Numbered from the stretch's first letter, positions 13,078 to 26,114 are shown. The stretch: 64,000 bases of DNA from Heterocephalus glaber (GCF_000247695.1 NW_004624781.1:6641974-6705973), one strand, 5' to 3'. Made by a program: numbers and translations. The notes: a model not told the origin generated them from the sequence alone.

Positions 13078-13288
13078 CTGGGCACGGTGGCACATTCCTG
13101 TAATTCCAGCTAGTTGGGAGGCTGAGGCAGGAGGATCACAAGTTCAATGCCAGCTTCGGCACCTTCGCAAGACCCTGTCTCAAAATAAAAAGGGCTGGGG
13201 CTTTAGCTCGGTGGAGAGCACTTGCCTAGCCTGTATAAGGCCTGGGGTTCCATTCTCGGTACCACCACCAGTACCACCCCAAAAAAGT
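13078..13288 (+). mobile_element. B1-ID dimeric SINE (B1-dID-like)
   Basis: A clear dimer: B1 unit (GCTGGGCACGGTGGCACATT start, GGAGGCTGAGGCAGGAGGAT core), A-rich linker near 13184, then an ID-like unit starting GGGCTGGGGCTTTAGCTC. Confidence 0.88.
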
Positions 13289-13624
13289 AAATCTGAGGAT
13301 CGAATAAGATAAAATGTGCACAGTGGTTAGAAGAAACCCTGCCGTGTGTGTAGTGGGTGCTCAGTAAATGTGTAAGGATTCATTATGCAGCTGCGGGGGG
13401 AAGATACAGTGTAAGTTTTAAAAGGGCATGGATTTAGGGTCAGACTGGCCTGCGTTGGAATCCCAAGTCGGTCACCCATTGTCTGCATGACCTCTTTGAG
13501 CCCCAGTGTCCAGGAGCCAGGGACACCAGCCCTGCAGGATAGCTGGGCGTGGTGACGAGATGTAGAGGTGGGAATGACTCTCCACAGGGGTCAGGATGGA
13601 AAGGTGCTCTGCACTGCCCTTGTG

Positions 13625-13720
13625 TAACTCTCACTCTACAGAGAAAGAAACCTAAGTCAGAGAGGGAAAGCAACTTGTCTTGGGTCACACAGCAAATCAT
13701 GGGAGAACCAGGGTAAAACG
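13625..13720 (-). mobile_element. MIR-type SINE
   Basis: Plus-strand AGTCAGAGAGGGAAAGCAAC and CTTGGGTCACACAGCAAATC are reversed MIR core sequence. Confidence 0.65.
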
Positions 13721-13991
13721 CAGGTGGTGCCTCCCAAACCAATACTCTCCACCTTCGTCTCTGTGTCACATGTTACTGATGACACAGCAGGCACCTGCTG
13801 ATTTTTCCCTGGACAGGGAAGGACCCTGAGGGCAGCCACCATTCATCCTCTGAGCAAAGGAGGGGAATGGATTGATGTCACTTAGGCTGAGTCCGGCCCT
13901 GGGACCCCGTGGGTTGTGGCTACATTAGGGACAACTGTTGAACATTCCTTGTTTCAAACAACCCTTCCAGTGTCCCCATCTGTACCCTCAT

Positions 13992-14020
13992 GGCTGGGGC
14001 TGGGGCTGGGGCTGGGGCTC
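13992..14020. repeat. (GGGGCT)n short tandem repeat
   Basis: Four to five copies of GGGGCT; four G-runs could form a G-quadruplex. Confidence 0.95.
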
Positions 14021-14737
14021 GGCCCCTGAGCAGCAGAAGAAGTGGTCAAGGCAGGTAGGGATGCTCATGCTCACCCCCAGTTCTCTTCTGTCCAGGTCTC
14101 TGGCCTCCAGGGGACTTCTGCTGGCTCCTGCACAGGGCCAGGAACAAAGGCTGCAGATCTGGAGGGCAGGGCAGGGCAGGGCCACAGTCAGAGGGGCCTC
14201 ACCAAGGGATCCAGAGGATGAGGACAGCAGAGCAGGGTAATGCTGGCTGTCACTACGGGCACTGATTGTGGGGGTCCAGACCACAATCTCTGCTCTTGTC
14301 TGATCTTCAACAGCCCTCAGTAGGGGCTGCCAGGATGGCACACTGCAGATGGGAGACTGAGGTCAGAGAGGGGACATCACTACCCCTGGTCAGTGAGTGG
14401 CCAACAGGGCTGAGCCCATCACGATTTGAACTCAAAGCCAAACCAGAGTCTCCTGGGCAGGGCCGGGCCTGGGAGTGTTGTTAAATAACCCGCCAGACAG
14501 GGCCTTGCTTCTCAGCTGGAACCTAGTAGCCTCTTGGCCGTTGTCATCTCTGGGGACAGGCTGGGCCCTCAGCCTCAGGCAGGACTTTACAGTTTACCCA
14601 GCCCCACTCAAGACGTATTCTGAGTCACATCGCCGACCTGGGTCTTCACTTTCCCCTTTGTGAAGCGAGGCTGCAGCCCCTGCCCCTGCCATGGAGCTCG
14701 GAGGAAACAGGAGTCAGAGGCCCGGGGTGTGGACACC

Positions 14738-14769
14738 GGGCGGGCGGGCGGGCGGGCGGGGGGGCGGGC
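14738..14769. repeat. (GGGC)n short tandem repeat
   Basis: About seven GGGC units plus a longer G-run; strong G-quadruplex potential on the plus strand. Confidence 0.95.
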
Positions 14770-15329
14770 AGGGCCCAGGGCCCAGGGTCCAGAGCCGCAG
14801 CCTTTCACCTTCCCCCTTCCCCTGTGGGTCTGCACCAAAGAAAGGCAGAGCAGGGCCCCTCGCCCCGAGGCCCTGGAGCCCCCCCCAACTGCCACAGTCC
14901 TCTGCCCTGTGGCTTCCCCCATCTGCGTGATAATTACCCACCCAGGAGGGAGGGATTCCCACCAGAAGATGTGATTCTGTCTGGAAAATGAGAAGTGCTA
15001 CAGAAAAAGGTCATGGATAAATCCCATCAAGGTGGGGCTAAGAAAACTAAGGATGGGGGTAAATACAAAAAAAAGAGAAGACTCACTCACTTAAAAGTTC
15101 TCTCCCAGAACACTAAAAAATAATTTTTCTCTCTTCTGCTAAGTGGGGTGTGACCGGCCCAAGGCAGCCAGCTGGTCCCAGTGAGCAGGGTGTTGGGACT
15201 GGGAAGCGAAGACGGGGTGCAGAACAGACAGGGCCCTGCAGGCTGGGGAGACCCGAGGGGGCAGGGGCACTAAGGGAGGAACGCCTCGTGCAGGGAGAGG
15301 GCCATGTCACAGTGTGAGACCCCAGCCCT

Positions 15330-15428
15330 TTTCCTTTGAGACGAGGTTGTGCTGAGTTGCCCAGGGTGGCAGCTCTGTCTTGATTGTCCTCTGTGTCCCA
15401 TGCATTTCTTCACTCTGCCACGCTCCAG
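15330..15428 (-). mobile_element. Degenerate B1 SINE
   Basis: TTTGAGACGAGGTTGTGCTG and GTTGCCCAGGGTGGC match a reversed B1, with loss of similarity beyond. Confidence 0.55.
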
Positions 15429-16039
15429 CCCCTAGCCTGGCACTGTCCCCTGCCCGGAGTATGTCAGGAATAAAGGCACAGGGTATTCAGAAGCGTCCTC
15501 CACATTGGGCGTGTCACATTTCCCCTGGAGCTGAGTTAGCACCCTCACCTCCCGTGTGGGACCCTCTGTCCCCACAGTCTGGTTCCCACCCAGGATGTTC
15601 TCCCTGTCACTGCTGCTGGGCACTGGCTCTGCCGGCCATTGCGCCCAGGGGAGCTGGGCCCTGATAAACTGCAGTGTCCCGCGCAGACCTCACAGTGTGG
15701 CCGCCAGAGCTCGAGCCCAGGGCAGCCGTCACTCCATGGATAGAGAACACTCATCCACTGCATGGACCACACCGGATGTGGGTGACCCCGTACGGGCTAC
15801 CGGGTGAGCCAGGATGCAGGACAGCCGGCCCAGACCCATCCCTGACCTCTTCTTCCACACACGGTGTGTGTATTCACCCAGAACTCTGGCACACTGGGTA
15901 CGCGTGCCGGTCACAGGCCCCCCACAGGAGTACCTGCACACGCATGCGCACATGTATGCGCACACGCACACTGGACCCACCATGGCTGCAGAGCATCCAC
16001 AGCCAGGTTGAGAGCAGCTGCACTTCTGTGTTCTGCCCT

Positions 16040-16140
16040 GCTAGCCTTGCTAAGTGGTCCAGGTTGGCCTTGAACGCACGACCCTCCTGCCTCAGCCTAA
16101 GGAGCTGGGATTCCAGGCATGTACCACCACACTCGGCTCA
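16040..16140 (-). mobile_element. B1 SINE
   Basis: Reversed B1 with CCTCCTGCCTCAGCCTAAGG and TTCCAGGCATGTACCACCAC. Confidence 0.8.
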
Positions 16141-18044
16141 AGGCGGTGTATTTTTGGCGCTTACAAATGCCAGGTTTGCTTTTTAAGCCACTAAGGATAT
16201 CATGGAACCTCAAAGGGCTGGTGAAGGGTTTGCCTGGAGCCTCAGGAGTCTGCCCGGGGTTCGCAGGGAAGCCACCTCCTCTTCCTAGAGGCAGTGGGGC
16301 CCAGAGGGTGGCAGTCAATGCCTGCATCCTTGGAGGCACAAATTAGCCCCGGCCCTCAGAGGGCACAGCCTGGGGAGCAGCGATGGAGGCTGTGAGTCCT
16401 GTTCCTCCAGAGCAAGCCACAGCAGTGGCAGGAAGCTCCCCCTCTTACCCTGGGCCACCTGCATCCGGGCCTCTCCCTTCGGGGAATTTAGAGTGTTATT
16501 CACTTTCCTCCCACTGCCTGTTGTTTCCCACCATCTTCACTTCAGTCCTTGGGTTTTCGGGGTCTCCCAACATAGACACAAACGCCCCCAGGTGTCCCCT
16601 CCCCAAGGCCCTGCTGACCATCTCTGCCCTGTCACCATGCATCCAGTGGCAAACAGGAGAAAGACTGTTCAGTTCCTCAGGACAGGTGCCTGGCACAGTC
16701 TGGCCCATGGCCGTCACCTGGAACATTGGGTCCATGTCGCTCCTGAGCTATCTGCAGCCTGGCCCGCCTTGTGACTTGGGGCCCTGGGGCCCCTCCAGCC
16801 CTGGTTGGGCCTCTTCCAGGCAGTCCTGTGTCTGGGAAGGGTTGTCATCGAACAAAAGGAGAAAACAGTGCCCACACAGTTGAGGGGGACCCAAGAGGTG
16901 AGGCGTGACCCTGGAAGGACCGACAGCATATTTGTGCAAATTAGAAAAAGGTACCCCTTTTTCAAGACATTCTACTGATATTTGCCAGAAAACTGCTGTC
17001 ATGTATATATAGATCTACAGTGACTGTCACATAGTGGCACCTGTAAAGTTGTGCAGTCCACATCCTGCAGAACTGTACAGAGCAGCCTCTGGTCACTAGT
17101 ATCTATTCATTTAGGACAGATACAGGTGAGAGTGAATGTTCCAGGTATATTCAGTCTTAACATTCATCCCTTTTTCCTCTCACATGGGAGCCAAATAGAA
17201 TTAGTCCCACAAGCCCTGGGCATCCCTCCCTGGCACAGGGTGACTGGGATGGGGGATGGCTGACAAGTGGCCTCCGTCCGCTCTCGCTCTTGGTCCCCTG
17301 GCTCTCTGCACCTCATGCCTTATGCAGAGTCTCTTCCTCCCAGCACAGTCTGCTGTCAGTGGCGGGTTCATTAGTGATGCACTAATTAGGTCCAGTGAGG
17401 TTCGCAGAGGTGCTCTCTCTGAGCCCTGTGGGCCCTGAGGCTCTTTCTCCTTGGGAAAACACAGATGGGGCTCCCGGCCTGGGAGTCCTGTGGCCCTGGC
17501 CTTGGAGCTGGGGTGACGGAGAAGATGGGGCAGCTGCTTGGCCTGAGCAGGCTCGGACCAGGAAGGGACTTTATACAGGGCAGAGCCATCACTCGTGTAT
17601 GGCACTGGGGAGCAACAGTGTGCCCCGAGAGTATCCCTGGAAACCAAACTGGGGAGGGAGGGGAGCAGGAGCAGCCTAAGGATGGGGCACGGGGGAGAGG
17701 GGTGTCACCCTGGCTGCCTTCGAGTCAGGAAGTGCCTGTACTCCTGAACCCCTGGGCGGAGACAAGGCCCGTCCTGCTCACGGTGCGTGCGTGCTGGGGC
17801 CTGGGCAGAGCTACCCACCAGCCTTACCCTCTGTGCTGACGACACAGCGAGTCAGGGCCGGGTTTCTAAAACACGATTATGTGAGGACACCTGCCTTGGA
17901 GGTGGGGGTCAGGGGAGCAGGAAGGGGCCCTAAACAGTCTCCAGCCTACAGTTAAACACCAGGCTTGTTGGTACCTGGACTAGCATAGGAGCTCGGCTAA
18001 TGGTGCTACACTGAGTGGACAGATGGATGAGGTCCGGCACCTCA

Positions 18045-18175
18045 GGCCACTTTTTGGGGATGAGGGATGGTGTTAGGGATTGAACCCAGGGCCTTCACAC
18101 TGAGCTCCATCCCCAGCTTTTAAAAAATATTTATTTTGAGATGAGGGTCTTACAATCCTGGGCCTTAAACCCATT
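18045..18175 (-). mobile_element. Degenerate ID/B1 dimer piece
   Basis: Plus-strand text AGGGATTGAACCCAGGGCC and GAGCTCCATCCCCAGC is the reverse of an ID-like unit; a short B1-like piece follows. Confidence 0.65.
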
Positions 18176-18185
18176 TATTTATCTG

Positions 18186-18300
18186 GGTGTGTAGGCACAG
18201 TGGTGCATGCCTGTAATGGCATTACTTAGGCTGAGACAGGAGAACCACTGTGAGTTCAAGACCAGCCTTAACTGCATAAGGAGACCCAGACTCACAAACA
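18186..18300 (+). mobile_element. B1 SINE (first of a tandem pair)
   Basis: GGCACAGTGGTGCATGCCTG start; followed within 15 bp by another B1 in the same orientation. Confidence 0.8.
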
Positions 18301-18311
18301 AAAACAAAACT

Positions 18312-18425
18312 AATATCTGGTTGTGGTGGCACACACCCATAATCCCAGCTACTCGGGAGGCTGAGGCAGGAGGATCATGAGTTAAAGGCCATCTGGGCAA
18401 TTTAGGAAGACCTTATTTTAAAACA
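18312..18425 (+). mobile_element. B1 SINE (second of a tandem pair)
   Basis: TCTGGTTGTGGTGGCACACA start and ACTCGGGAGGCTGAGGCAGG core. Confidence 0.82.
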
Positions 18426-19137
18426 GAGAAAAAAGTACTCTGAGCCAGAGCCCAGGACTCTTTCATGCCTGAACCATTCCACCAGGAGGGGTCTCTGTTG
18501 GGCTCCAGCAGGCAGCAGGCCCACGGTGCACATGACCTCCGAGTGGATCTGAAGGGCCGGGTCTGCTCGGGTGGTGCTGCCTTCCACCTGGAGAGAATAT
18601 TTAGGGAGTCGGGAGATAAGCTTCCATCCTCACCGCCTCCTTTCGTTCGAGGGAAGGTCAGCCACCTTTCCTCCCCCCGCCCCCCATCCTCATTAACCTC
18701 GCACTCACTGCAAGGAAAACTCATGATCCACACGAGAAGCCCAGCTGTTGATTAATTTTTCCAAACAGGGCCAAACTACAAAGCAGTGTATTGCAGGGAG
18801 AAAATTGAATAAACAACATTGGAAATAAATGTACTAGAACATAGAGCTCATTCCCCACGGGGGTCTGGTCCTCACTAGGCGGAGAGGCTGGGGGAGGGCG
18901 GAGCAGAGGTTTTCCTCTCTGGAGCTCGCAGGGTTCCCTTCCGCTGCCGCTGCCAGCCAGCAGCTCTTTTAGATCAGGTTCAGGATGTTAATACCCGATG
19001 CCGCATCTATAATTAACAGGCCGTTGGGTAGGAAGAAGAGTTCACATCCGGCTCCTGCTGACAGAATGAAGATGCAGAGCGGGACTGGCAGGCTGCCCCC
19101 AGCAGAGGTGGGGACGGATGAGGGTACAGAGACCCCC

Positions 19138-19262
19138 AGCTCGGGCATGGTGGTGCAGGGAAGGCTGAGGCAGGAGGGTTGAGAGTTCAGGGCCAACCTA
19201 GATTACAAAGGGAGTTTGAGGCCAGCCTGGCTGTATCACAAAACCTTGTCTCAAACAAAGAA
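19138..19262 (+). mobile_element. B1 SINE
   Basis: GCTCGGGCATGGTGGTGCAG start, internal deletion, AGGCTGAGGCAGGAGGGTTG core and GTCTCAAACAAAG tail. Confidence 0.78.
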
Positions 19263-19322
19263 ACCACCCAGGTCTCAACTTCCAGGTGCAGAAAAAGGGT
19301 CAGGGCCCTTCAAGACACAGGC

Positions 19323-19682
19323 TGTCAAGTGAAATAAATAGGACACACGTGTAAGTACTGAATAGTTTCTCTGGTGTGAGAAACTAAAAGTGTAAATAAG
19401 GATCAAAATGTATAACTGATAATGTGAAATAGGAAGAAAAGGTCTAAAGAGGTAGGAGAAATGGGAGGGGTAGGGAAAAGGAAAGAAGGGAAAGGAAAAA
19501 ATATGAGAAAAGAAAAAAAAATGGAAACAAAGTCTTTGTAAATAGGGAGGGGTAGAGGGCGTGAAGGGAGGGCCGGGGAATGGGGGAGAAAATAAGAACC
19601 AAAATACATCATGTAAAGGTACAAGATCCCAATGGTGAATGTAACTGTGTTGTATACCTAAAATGTACTGATAAACTTAAAA
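19323..19682 (+). mobile_element. Retroposed insertion, probably a truncated L1 3' UTR
   Basis: About 360 bp bounded by an exact 11-bp direct repeat AAGACACAGGC (19312-19322 and 19683-19693). It contains a purine-rich tract (19430-19545) and ends CTGATAAACTTAAAA. A purine-rich 3' UTR, 5' truncation and a target duplication fit an L1 insertion, but no ORF2 sequence is present to prove it. Confidence 0.6.
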
Positions 19683-21734
19683 AAGACACAGGCCATAGTG
19701 TCTGGATGTCCTACTGCCTCAGGTGCTGAGTCCAGCCCTGAATGTCCCGTCTGGGCAGTTAGCATCTGGTGTTGGAAGTGGGGGCCAGCAGCTGATTCAA
19801 GTTCCAAATCTACCTCTGCCTTGCATCAGCCGTGTGGTCGTGGACAAGTCACTTGCCTCTCTCTGCCTCGCCTGTTCAGTAGAGGGACCGTGGGATCCCC
19901 CATGGCCAGGGCAGTGTGACCAGGACCAAGCTGTGAATTAGCAGAGTTGTGGCCACACAGCTGGTATCTTAGAGGCCCAGGAGGACGCCCCCTCCCTGGG
20001 CCACGTCCTTGTCACCCCGCTCTCCTCTGGGTTAAGGACCCCACTCCAGGCAGGAAGCTGCTGAGAGAACTAAAGAGCCCTTAGGATTCATGCAGCTGCT
20101 GGTCCCCAGCCAGACACCTGCAAAATCGACAGCGCATTGCCAAGAGCAGTTTTGAACATTCCCCAGACTTACAGGAAATCCTTCATTACCCATGCCTGGG
20201 CTAACTAAAACACCAGGGGTTTTCTTTTGCTTTTAATTAGACTTAAATTAGCTCTGTGTGCTACGCCAGGTGAGTGTGAGCCGATCAGAAGCTCTGATTG
20301 GTCACAGGTGACATCACAGGGATTTCCGGGTCATGGTTGGTGCACGCAACGCTGCCACCACAGTCACAAGGATTGTGGTCACTGGCCAAACTGCACCTGT
20401 CCGATACTTGACTGGGCCCGGGTGCCAGTGCAGAAAAGCAGCAGCAGTGTGTTTCAAAGTGAGACGCTCTGAAGGTGGAGGGTGCTCGGAGGGCCCTGGC
20501 TGGTGAGAAGTGGGTAAGGCTGACTAATAAAGGAGCTAAAGCTCCGATATTACCTAGCGTTCACTCACATCTGCTGGAAGACAGGACCACCTCCTGGCAG
20601 GAAGTTTTGTGGGACTCCTGGTGTCATCTTGGATCACGGGGCTCAGTTTGGGACCAGGCCTGGCTGGGGAGGGGGTTTGGGGGTGGGGGTGCAGGTGCCA
20701 GGGGCTGAGTCCACAGCTTCACCTCTGGTCTCAGGTCACAACCCCGGCTGGCATCCAGTCCTTTCCCCCAGATTGTGATGAGATCAGCAGATGTGAGTGC
20801 AGGGCCAGTTTGGGTCAGGTACTGGGCTGGAGCTGGGGGGATAAGGCACAGTTCTGCAGCCAGTCCCCCGGGGCCACTCGGGATGATCACCAAGGTCCTG
20901 TTCGCTCACAGGGTCTGGGCACCCTGAGTGAATGAGGCCAATGGGATGCTTCTCTGACTGGGCAGAGTTGGGCAGGGGGTGCCCAGCGGACATGGAATCA
21001 CGGCCCAGGATCTGGCCTGAATTTCCCTTTTCCCAAGAGCCCCCGGGAAGCTCAGAGCCATGGGAGGGTGGGTTCCGGCCAGGCAGGATGCTGCTTCCTG
21101 TGTGCAGTGAGTCATGGGGCCCAGCCTAGCAGGGTCCCTCATGTAGTCCTTAGCATTGTGCACAGAATTCCCATTCTCAGTGCCAGCTTCTGAGCTGCAG
21201 TGCTGGCGCAACCCAGAGAGACCAGGTCTCTGGTCTCATGAAGCCACCAGTCTCGCTGGGGAGGCAGACAGTAAATTAGTGGACAGTAAACCCAAGGCCC
21301 TTCTGCGTGCCTGGAGCTTTCGGCAGGCCTGGCTCCTTTTGGTCCCAATCAGAAAACATCTGTCAAATGGGCCGGAAGCATATGGCAGGTGCCCGGCCCA
21401 TCTGGTTCTGGCCACAGTAGAAGCCGGTGTGTGCACACAAACAGCTTGTTTCAGTGAGGCAGCGCTTATGGAGGGCCCGTCATGTACCAGTGGGATCCTG
21501 AGGCTGAAGAGTAGCTGTGAGTCAGTCAGACCCACCTCCCCAGCTCATGGCCCCGGGTGGACAGGGGCAGGCCTGTGAGTCGGCCCAGCCCTTGGTGTGT
21601 TAGGATGGCGGCTGTGATTCCTGCACCCCAAGTCCCACCAGGGCAGGGCTGGGGGACAGCGTCAGGGAAGACACCAAAGGGAGAGGACTGAATCACAGAT
21701 GTGCACCTAAATCTGCACACATGGGTAAACATAC

Positions 21735-21925
21735 AGCAGAAGCTGAGAGAGGTGGTGCATGTCTACAATCCCAGCACTTTGGGAGCCTGAGGAAGGAGGA
21801 TTACAAGTTTGAGCCCAGCCTAGGCAGTGACTTAGCAAGACCAAGTCTCAAAGTAAAAAGGGCTGAGGATATAGCTCATTATGAAAGCCCTGAGGTTCAA
21901 TCCCCAGTACCTCAAAAACAAAATC
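21735..21925 (+). mobile_element. B1-ID dimeric SINE (B1-dID-like)
   Basis: B1 unit with the CAATCCCAGCACTTTGGGAG core, an AAGTAAAAAG linker near 21852, then an ID unit GGGCTGAGGATATAGCTC ending in CAATCCCCAGTACC. Confidence 0.88.
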
Positions 21926-22680
21926 CAGATACAACAGAGACAAACAGCATAGAGAAACACAAGTGTGTGGACAGACTGCCTAAGCCTGTGTGGACACAGA
22001 CCATGCAGATTCAGACACCCCACAACCCATCTTGGATAAGGCCCGTTAAGGGTCCCCAAATCAAGGAGGGAGCACCAGACCCTGGGTTCTGGGATTCCCT
22101 GAGAGAGATCCATTATTGGCTTGCTGTGGTGTCAGTCAACAGAGGCTGGCCCTGAGGGCACCACCCCCTCCCTCTGGGCTGCCTTGTTGATAGAGAAATG
22201 ATCTCTCCCCAGGCCTCCTGCTGCTTAAACCTTGGAGGGTTTTGCCCACTGTCCTTATTAGAGGTGCTAACTATATCTTTGCATGAATAGTAACTTTTTA
22301 TGGTGCTTTGTATCCACCAGCCACTGATCTACCTGCTTCACAAGTAACTAATTGAATCCTATTAATAGTTCCATGGGGTGGGGACAGCACTGTTGCCATC
22401 TTACAGATTTGAGGACTGACGCTCAGCCCAGTGCAGCAGATGCCCAAGTTGACACAGTGAATGGTATGGGAGCAGGGCGAGCACTCGGCCCGTCTGTCCT
22501 TTCTGTCCTCATCTTCACTGGCAGTGCCACACCGCAGGGGCCTGGCTGGATAATCCCAGCGACTCTACCCACCTCGAGGTCCTTAGTCACACCTGCAAAG
22601 TCCCCTTTGCTACATAAGGTGACATATTTACAGGTACCAGGGACACAGACATCTTTGGTGGGGATGATTATCTTGCCTAG

Positions 22681-22974
<294 letters not shown>

Positions 22975-23406
22975 TAGCAGGAGTGCGGTACAGGATTCCT
23001 CACCAGGGTGTCTGAGTGGCTGCAGGCACAGAGAGGGTGAGCTATCCAAGCAGTTGCACCAGCAGGAGTCGCCACCACTCCGAGGGGCAAGGGACAGAGG
23101 AACAGGCCAGGTTCCCGGAGCTGGACAAGGACAGAGAGGTTTTGGGGTGCTGCAGGCCCTCCAAGGAGACACAGCTATTGCCAAAAGCCTGGCCCAGGGC
23201 AGGGAGAGGGAGGTGATGCCAGCTGTTACCCCCAGTGCCCCCGAGTAGAGGACGGCACAAGGAGAAATGGGTGTGGGGGCAGAGGGCAGTGACCAGGCTC
23301 AGGATGGGGAGTCGGTCTGTCCCGAAAGCACAGCTCCCTGAGATCAGCTGTGGGGCTCCCCAGCCGCGCTGGTTCCCTGTCCCCAGCAGGACCCAGGCAA
23401 GCCTGA

Positions 23407-23730
<324 letters not shown>

Positions 23731-24139
23731 TGAGCTCAGGAATGCACAGAGAAGAGCACCAGGACTAGGTGGGGACCCCTGGAGTTGGGTCACGGCTGGT
23801 CCTAACCCCCCGTGGTCATTTTTCTACTTGGGCCTCCGCCCAGTCTCCTATAATGCAGCAAACTGCTTGCAGATGAAGCACCCAGGTGTTACCTATCCTC
23901 TGCCCCTGCCTTGGTAAGCGTTAACTGACCCTGGTGCTCCAGCGAGCCCCAACTTGCCTCAGGATCCTGCCCCTCCCGGGCTCCTTGGTGGGTGGTGGCC
24001 CGGGCTCTGTGTCCTTCCAGTTCCTGAAGTCTGTGCTTCCATGATCAGGGTGGGGGGTGAAGCCGAACGATATCCCGCAGTATCCACCCACACTTAATCC
24101 CTGGGTCTCGTCGGTCTTGAAATCAACCCATGTGAAACT

Positions 24140-24310
24140 GAATGAGTGCCCATGGGCTTGAGGTCCTGGGTTCACATCCTGCCTTTGCTGCATTCTGCCA
24201 CCTTGAGTGTGTTACTCCCGCTCTCCAGCTGTTTCCCATCTTTAAAGCAGGAAAGCCAGGAACCATGTCAAAGATTGCTGTGAAGACCCTGAGAAATGAG
24301 GGATACAGGC
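24140..24310 (+). mobile_element. MIR SINE
   Basis: GGTCCTGGGTTCACATCCTG, CACCTTGAGTGTGTTACTCC and CATCTTTAAAGCAGG follow the MIR consensus order. Confidence 0.65.
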
Positions 24311-24496
24311 TATTGGTCCTTTGTGAGCACATAGCAAATGGCGGTCACCATTTTCTTCCCCAGTAACAAAACTTAACCACTCATTCCTCCCGTGGGATAG
24401 ATGTGTCCTGATCAGTAAAGTACATTTTTAAATTATGAGCTTAAAATTTAAGCTCATGATACCCACGGCCCTCAGAGCCTAAGGATTGAAAAGTAG

Positions 24497-24916
<420 letters not shown>

Positions 24917-25317
24917 TAAATCCGATGCGAGCAGATTTCCCTTTTTCTGCTCTGAGCTCCAGTTCTTCGTTGCATTTGAGTGCCAGGGGAGCCCCTCAGT
25001 CCCTCAGGGCTGCCTCCTGGTCTGGCCAGCACTCAGCATCTCTCATGTGCCACTACCTCGAAGAACCCAGACCTGTCCATGCCAACCCTGCTCCAAATGC
25101 CTCGGTGGTTCCCTGTGACTCACAGAACATCTGTGGCTCAGGTCCCTTGTGATCTGGCCCTGCCCAGCTCCTTCCTCTCCTGCCACCTCTGTCACTCACT
25201 GACTCAGCCACCAGGGGTGGAATTTATCTTTTCACCAGTCCTGATTGCAGGCCTTTGCATATGCCCGCCTCTGCCTGAGTCATTCTTTGCCCCCCTCCAC
25301 AACTCCTCCCTTTCTGT

Positions 25318-25378
25318 GGTCCTAGGGGTCAAACGAGGCAAGCACCTCACCACTGAGCCACATCCCAGCCCTGCTAAC
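25318..25378 (-). mobile_element. Partial ID SINE
   Basis: Reverse of an ID-like unit (CACTGAGCCACATCCCAGCCCT on plus is its 5' end). Confidence 0.6.
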
Positions 25379-25659
25379 TCCTTCCTGTCCATGGGTTTCA
25401 GGTTAAAGGTGGCTGCTTCTGAAATGGCTCCCCTGAAACAAACCTGCCCACCAAGGCTAAAAAGCCCGTTTGTTAATCTCCTGCTATTCTACACGTGTCC
25501 TTCTGTAGAACTTAGCACAACTGGCCTTGACTTCTAATTTCAGTGTTTATCATCTGCCTCCCTAACTTGACCATCTGCCCCAGGAGGCATCTGCTTTATT
25601 TACCACTATGTCCACTGCCTGCCACCCTTACAATATGGATAACAAGCTGGTTAGGAACA

Positions 25660-25860
25660 GAACTGGAGCAGGCCAGTGATCTTGTGATCTTGGGCAAGTC
25701 TTCTAGCCTCTCAGAGCCTGATTTCTCCATCCACAAAATGCAGACAGTTATAATCCTCCCAACCAACTGTAGGGTGGTATTGAAGTTTAGATGGGTTACT
25801 ACCATAAAGTGCTGACGGACAATGCCCAGTGCACACTGAGTGCTCAGTCATGGAAGCCAC
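25660..25860 (+). mobile_element. MIR SINE
   Basis: GTGATCTTGGGCAAGTCTTC, CATCCACAAAATGCAGA and CAGTGCACACTGAGTGCTCA are typical MIR segments in order. Confidence 0.8.
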
Positions 25861-26054
25861 TATACAGGAAGTGCTGGGTAACAATACAGTGTGTGAATGG
25901 ACCCACCGGCCAGGCCCAGGGTGGGGTGCGACGCAAAGAGAAAGTAGTAAAGTAGTAGTCGTGACTGCCAGTGTCAGTCCTCAGATAAATAATTCACACT
26001 GAACTGCTGTGTGGCTTCTGTTCTCCACAACTGGAAAGTTTCCAAGCAGGTAAG

Positions 26055-26114
26055 GGCCAGGGACATTCCTCTGTGGCCAGGGACATTTCTTTGTGGCCAG
26101 GGACATTCCTCCGA
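26055..26114. repeat. 20-bp minisatellite, three copies
   Basis: GGCCAGGGACATTCCTCTGT and two near-copies in tandem; lies in a MEGF11 intron. Confidence 0.95.

Noticed and set aside
15932..15972. CRISPR-like or satellite array
   Set aside because: It is a single alternating CA/CG tract with no repeat-spacer structure; no CRISPR array occurs in this window.
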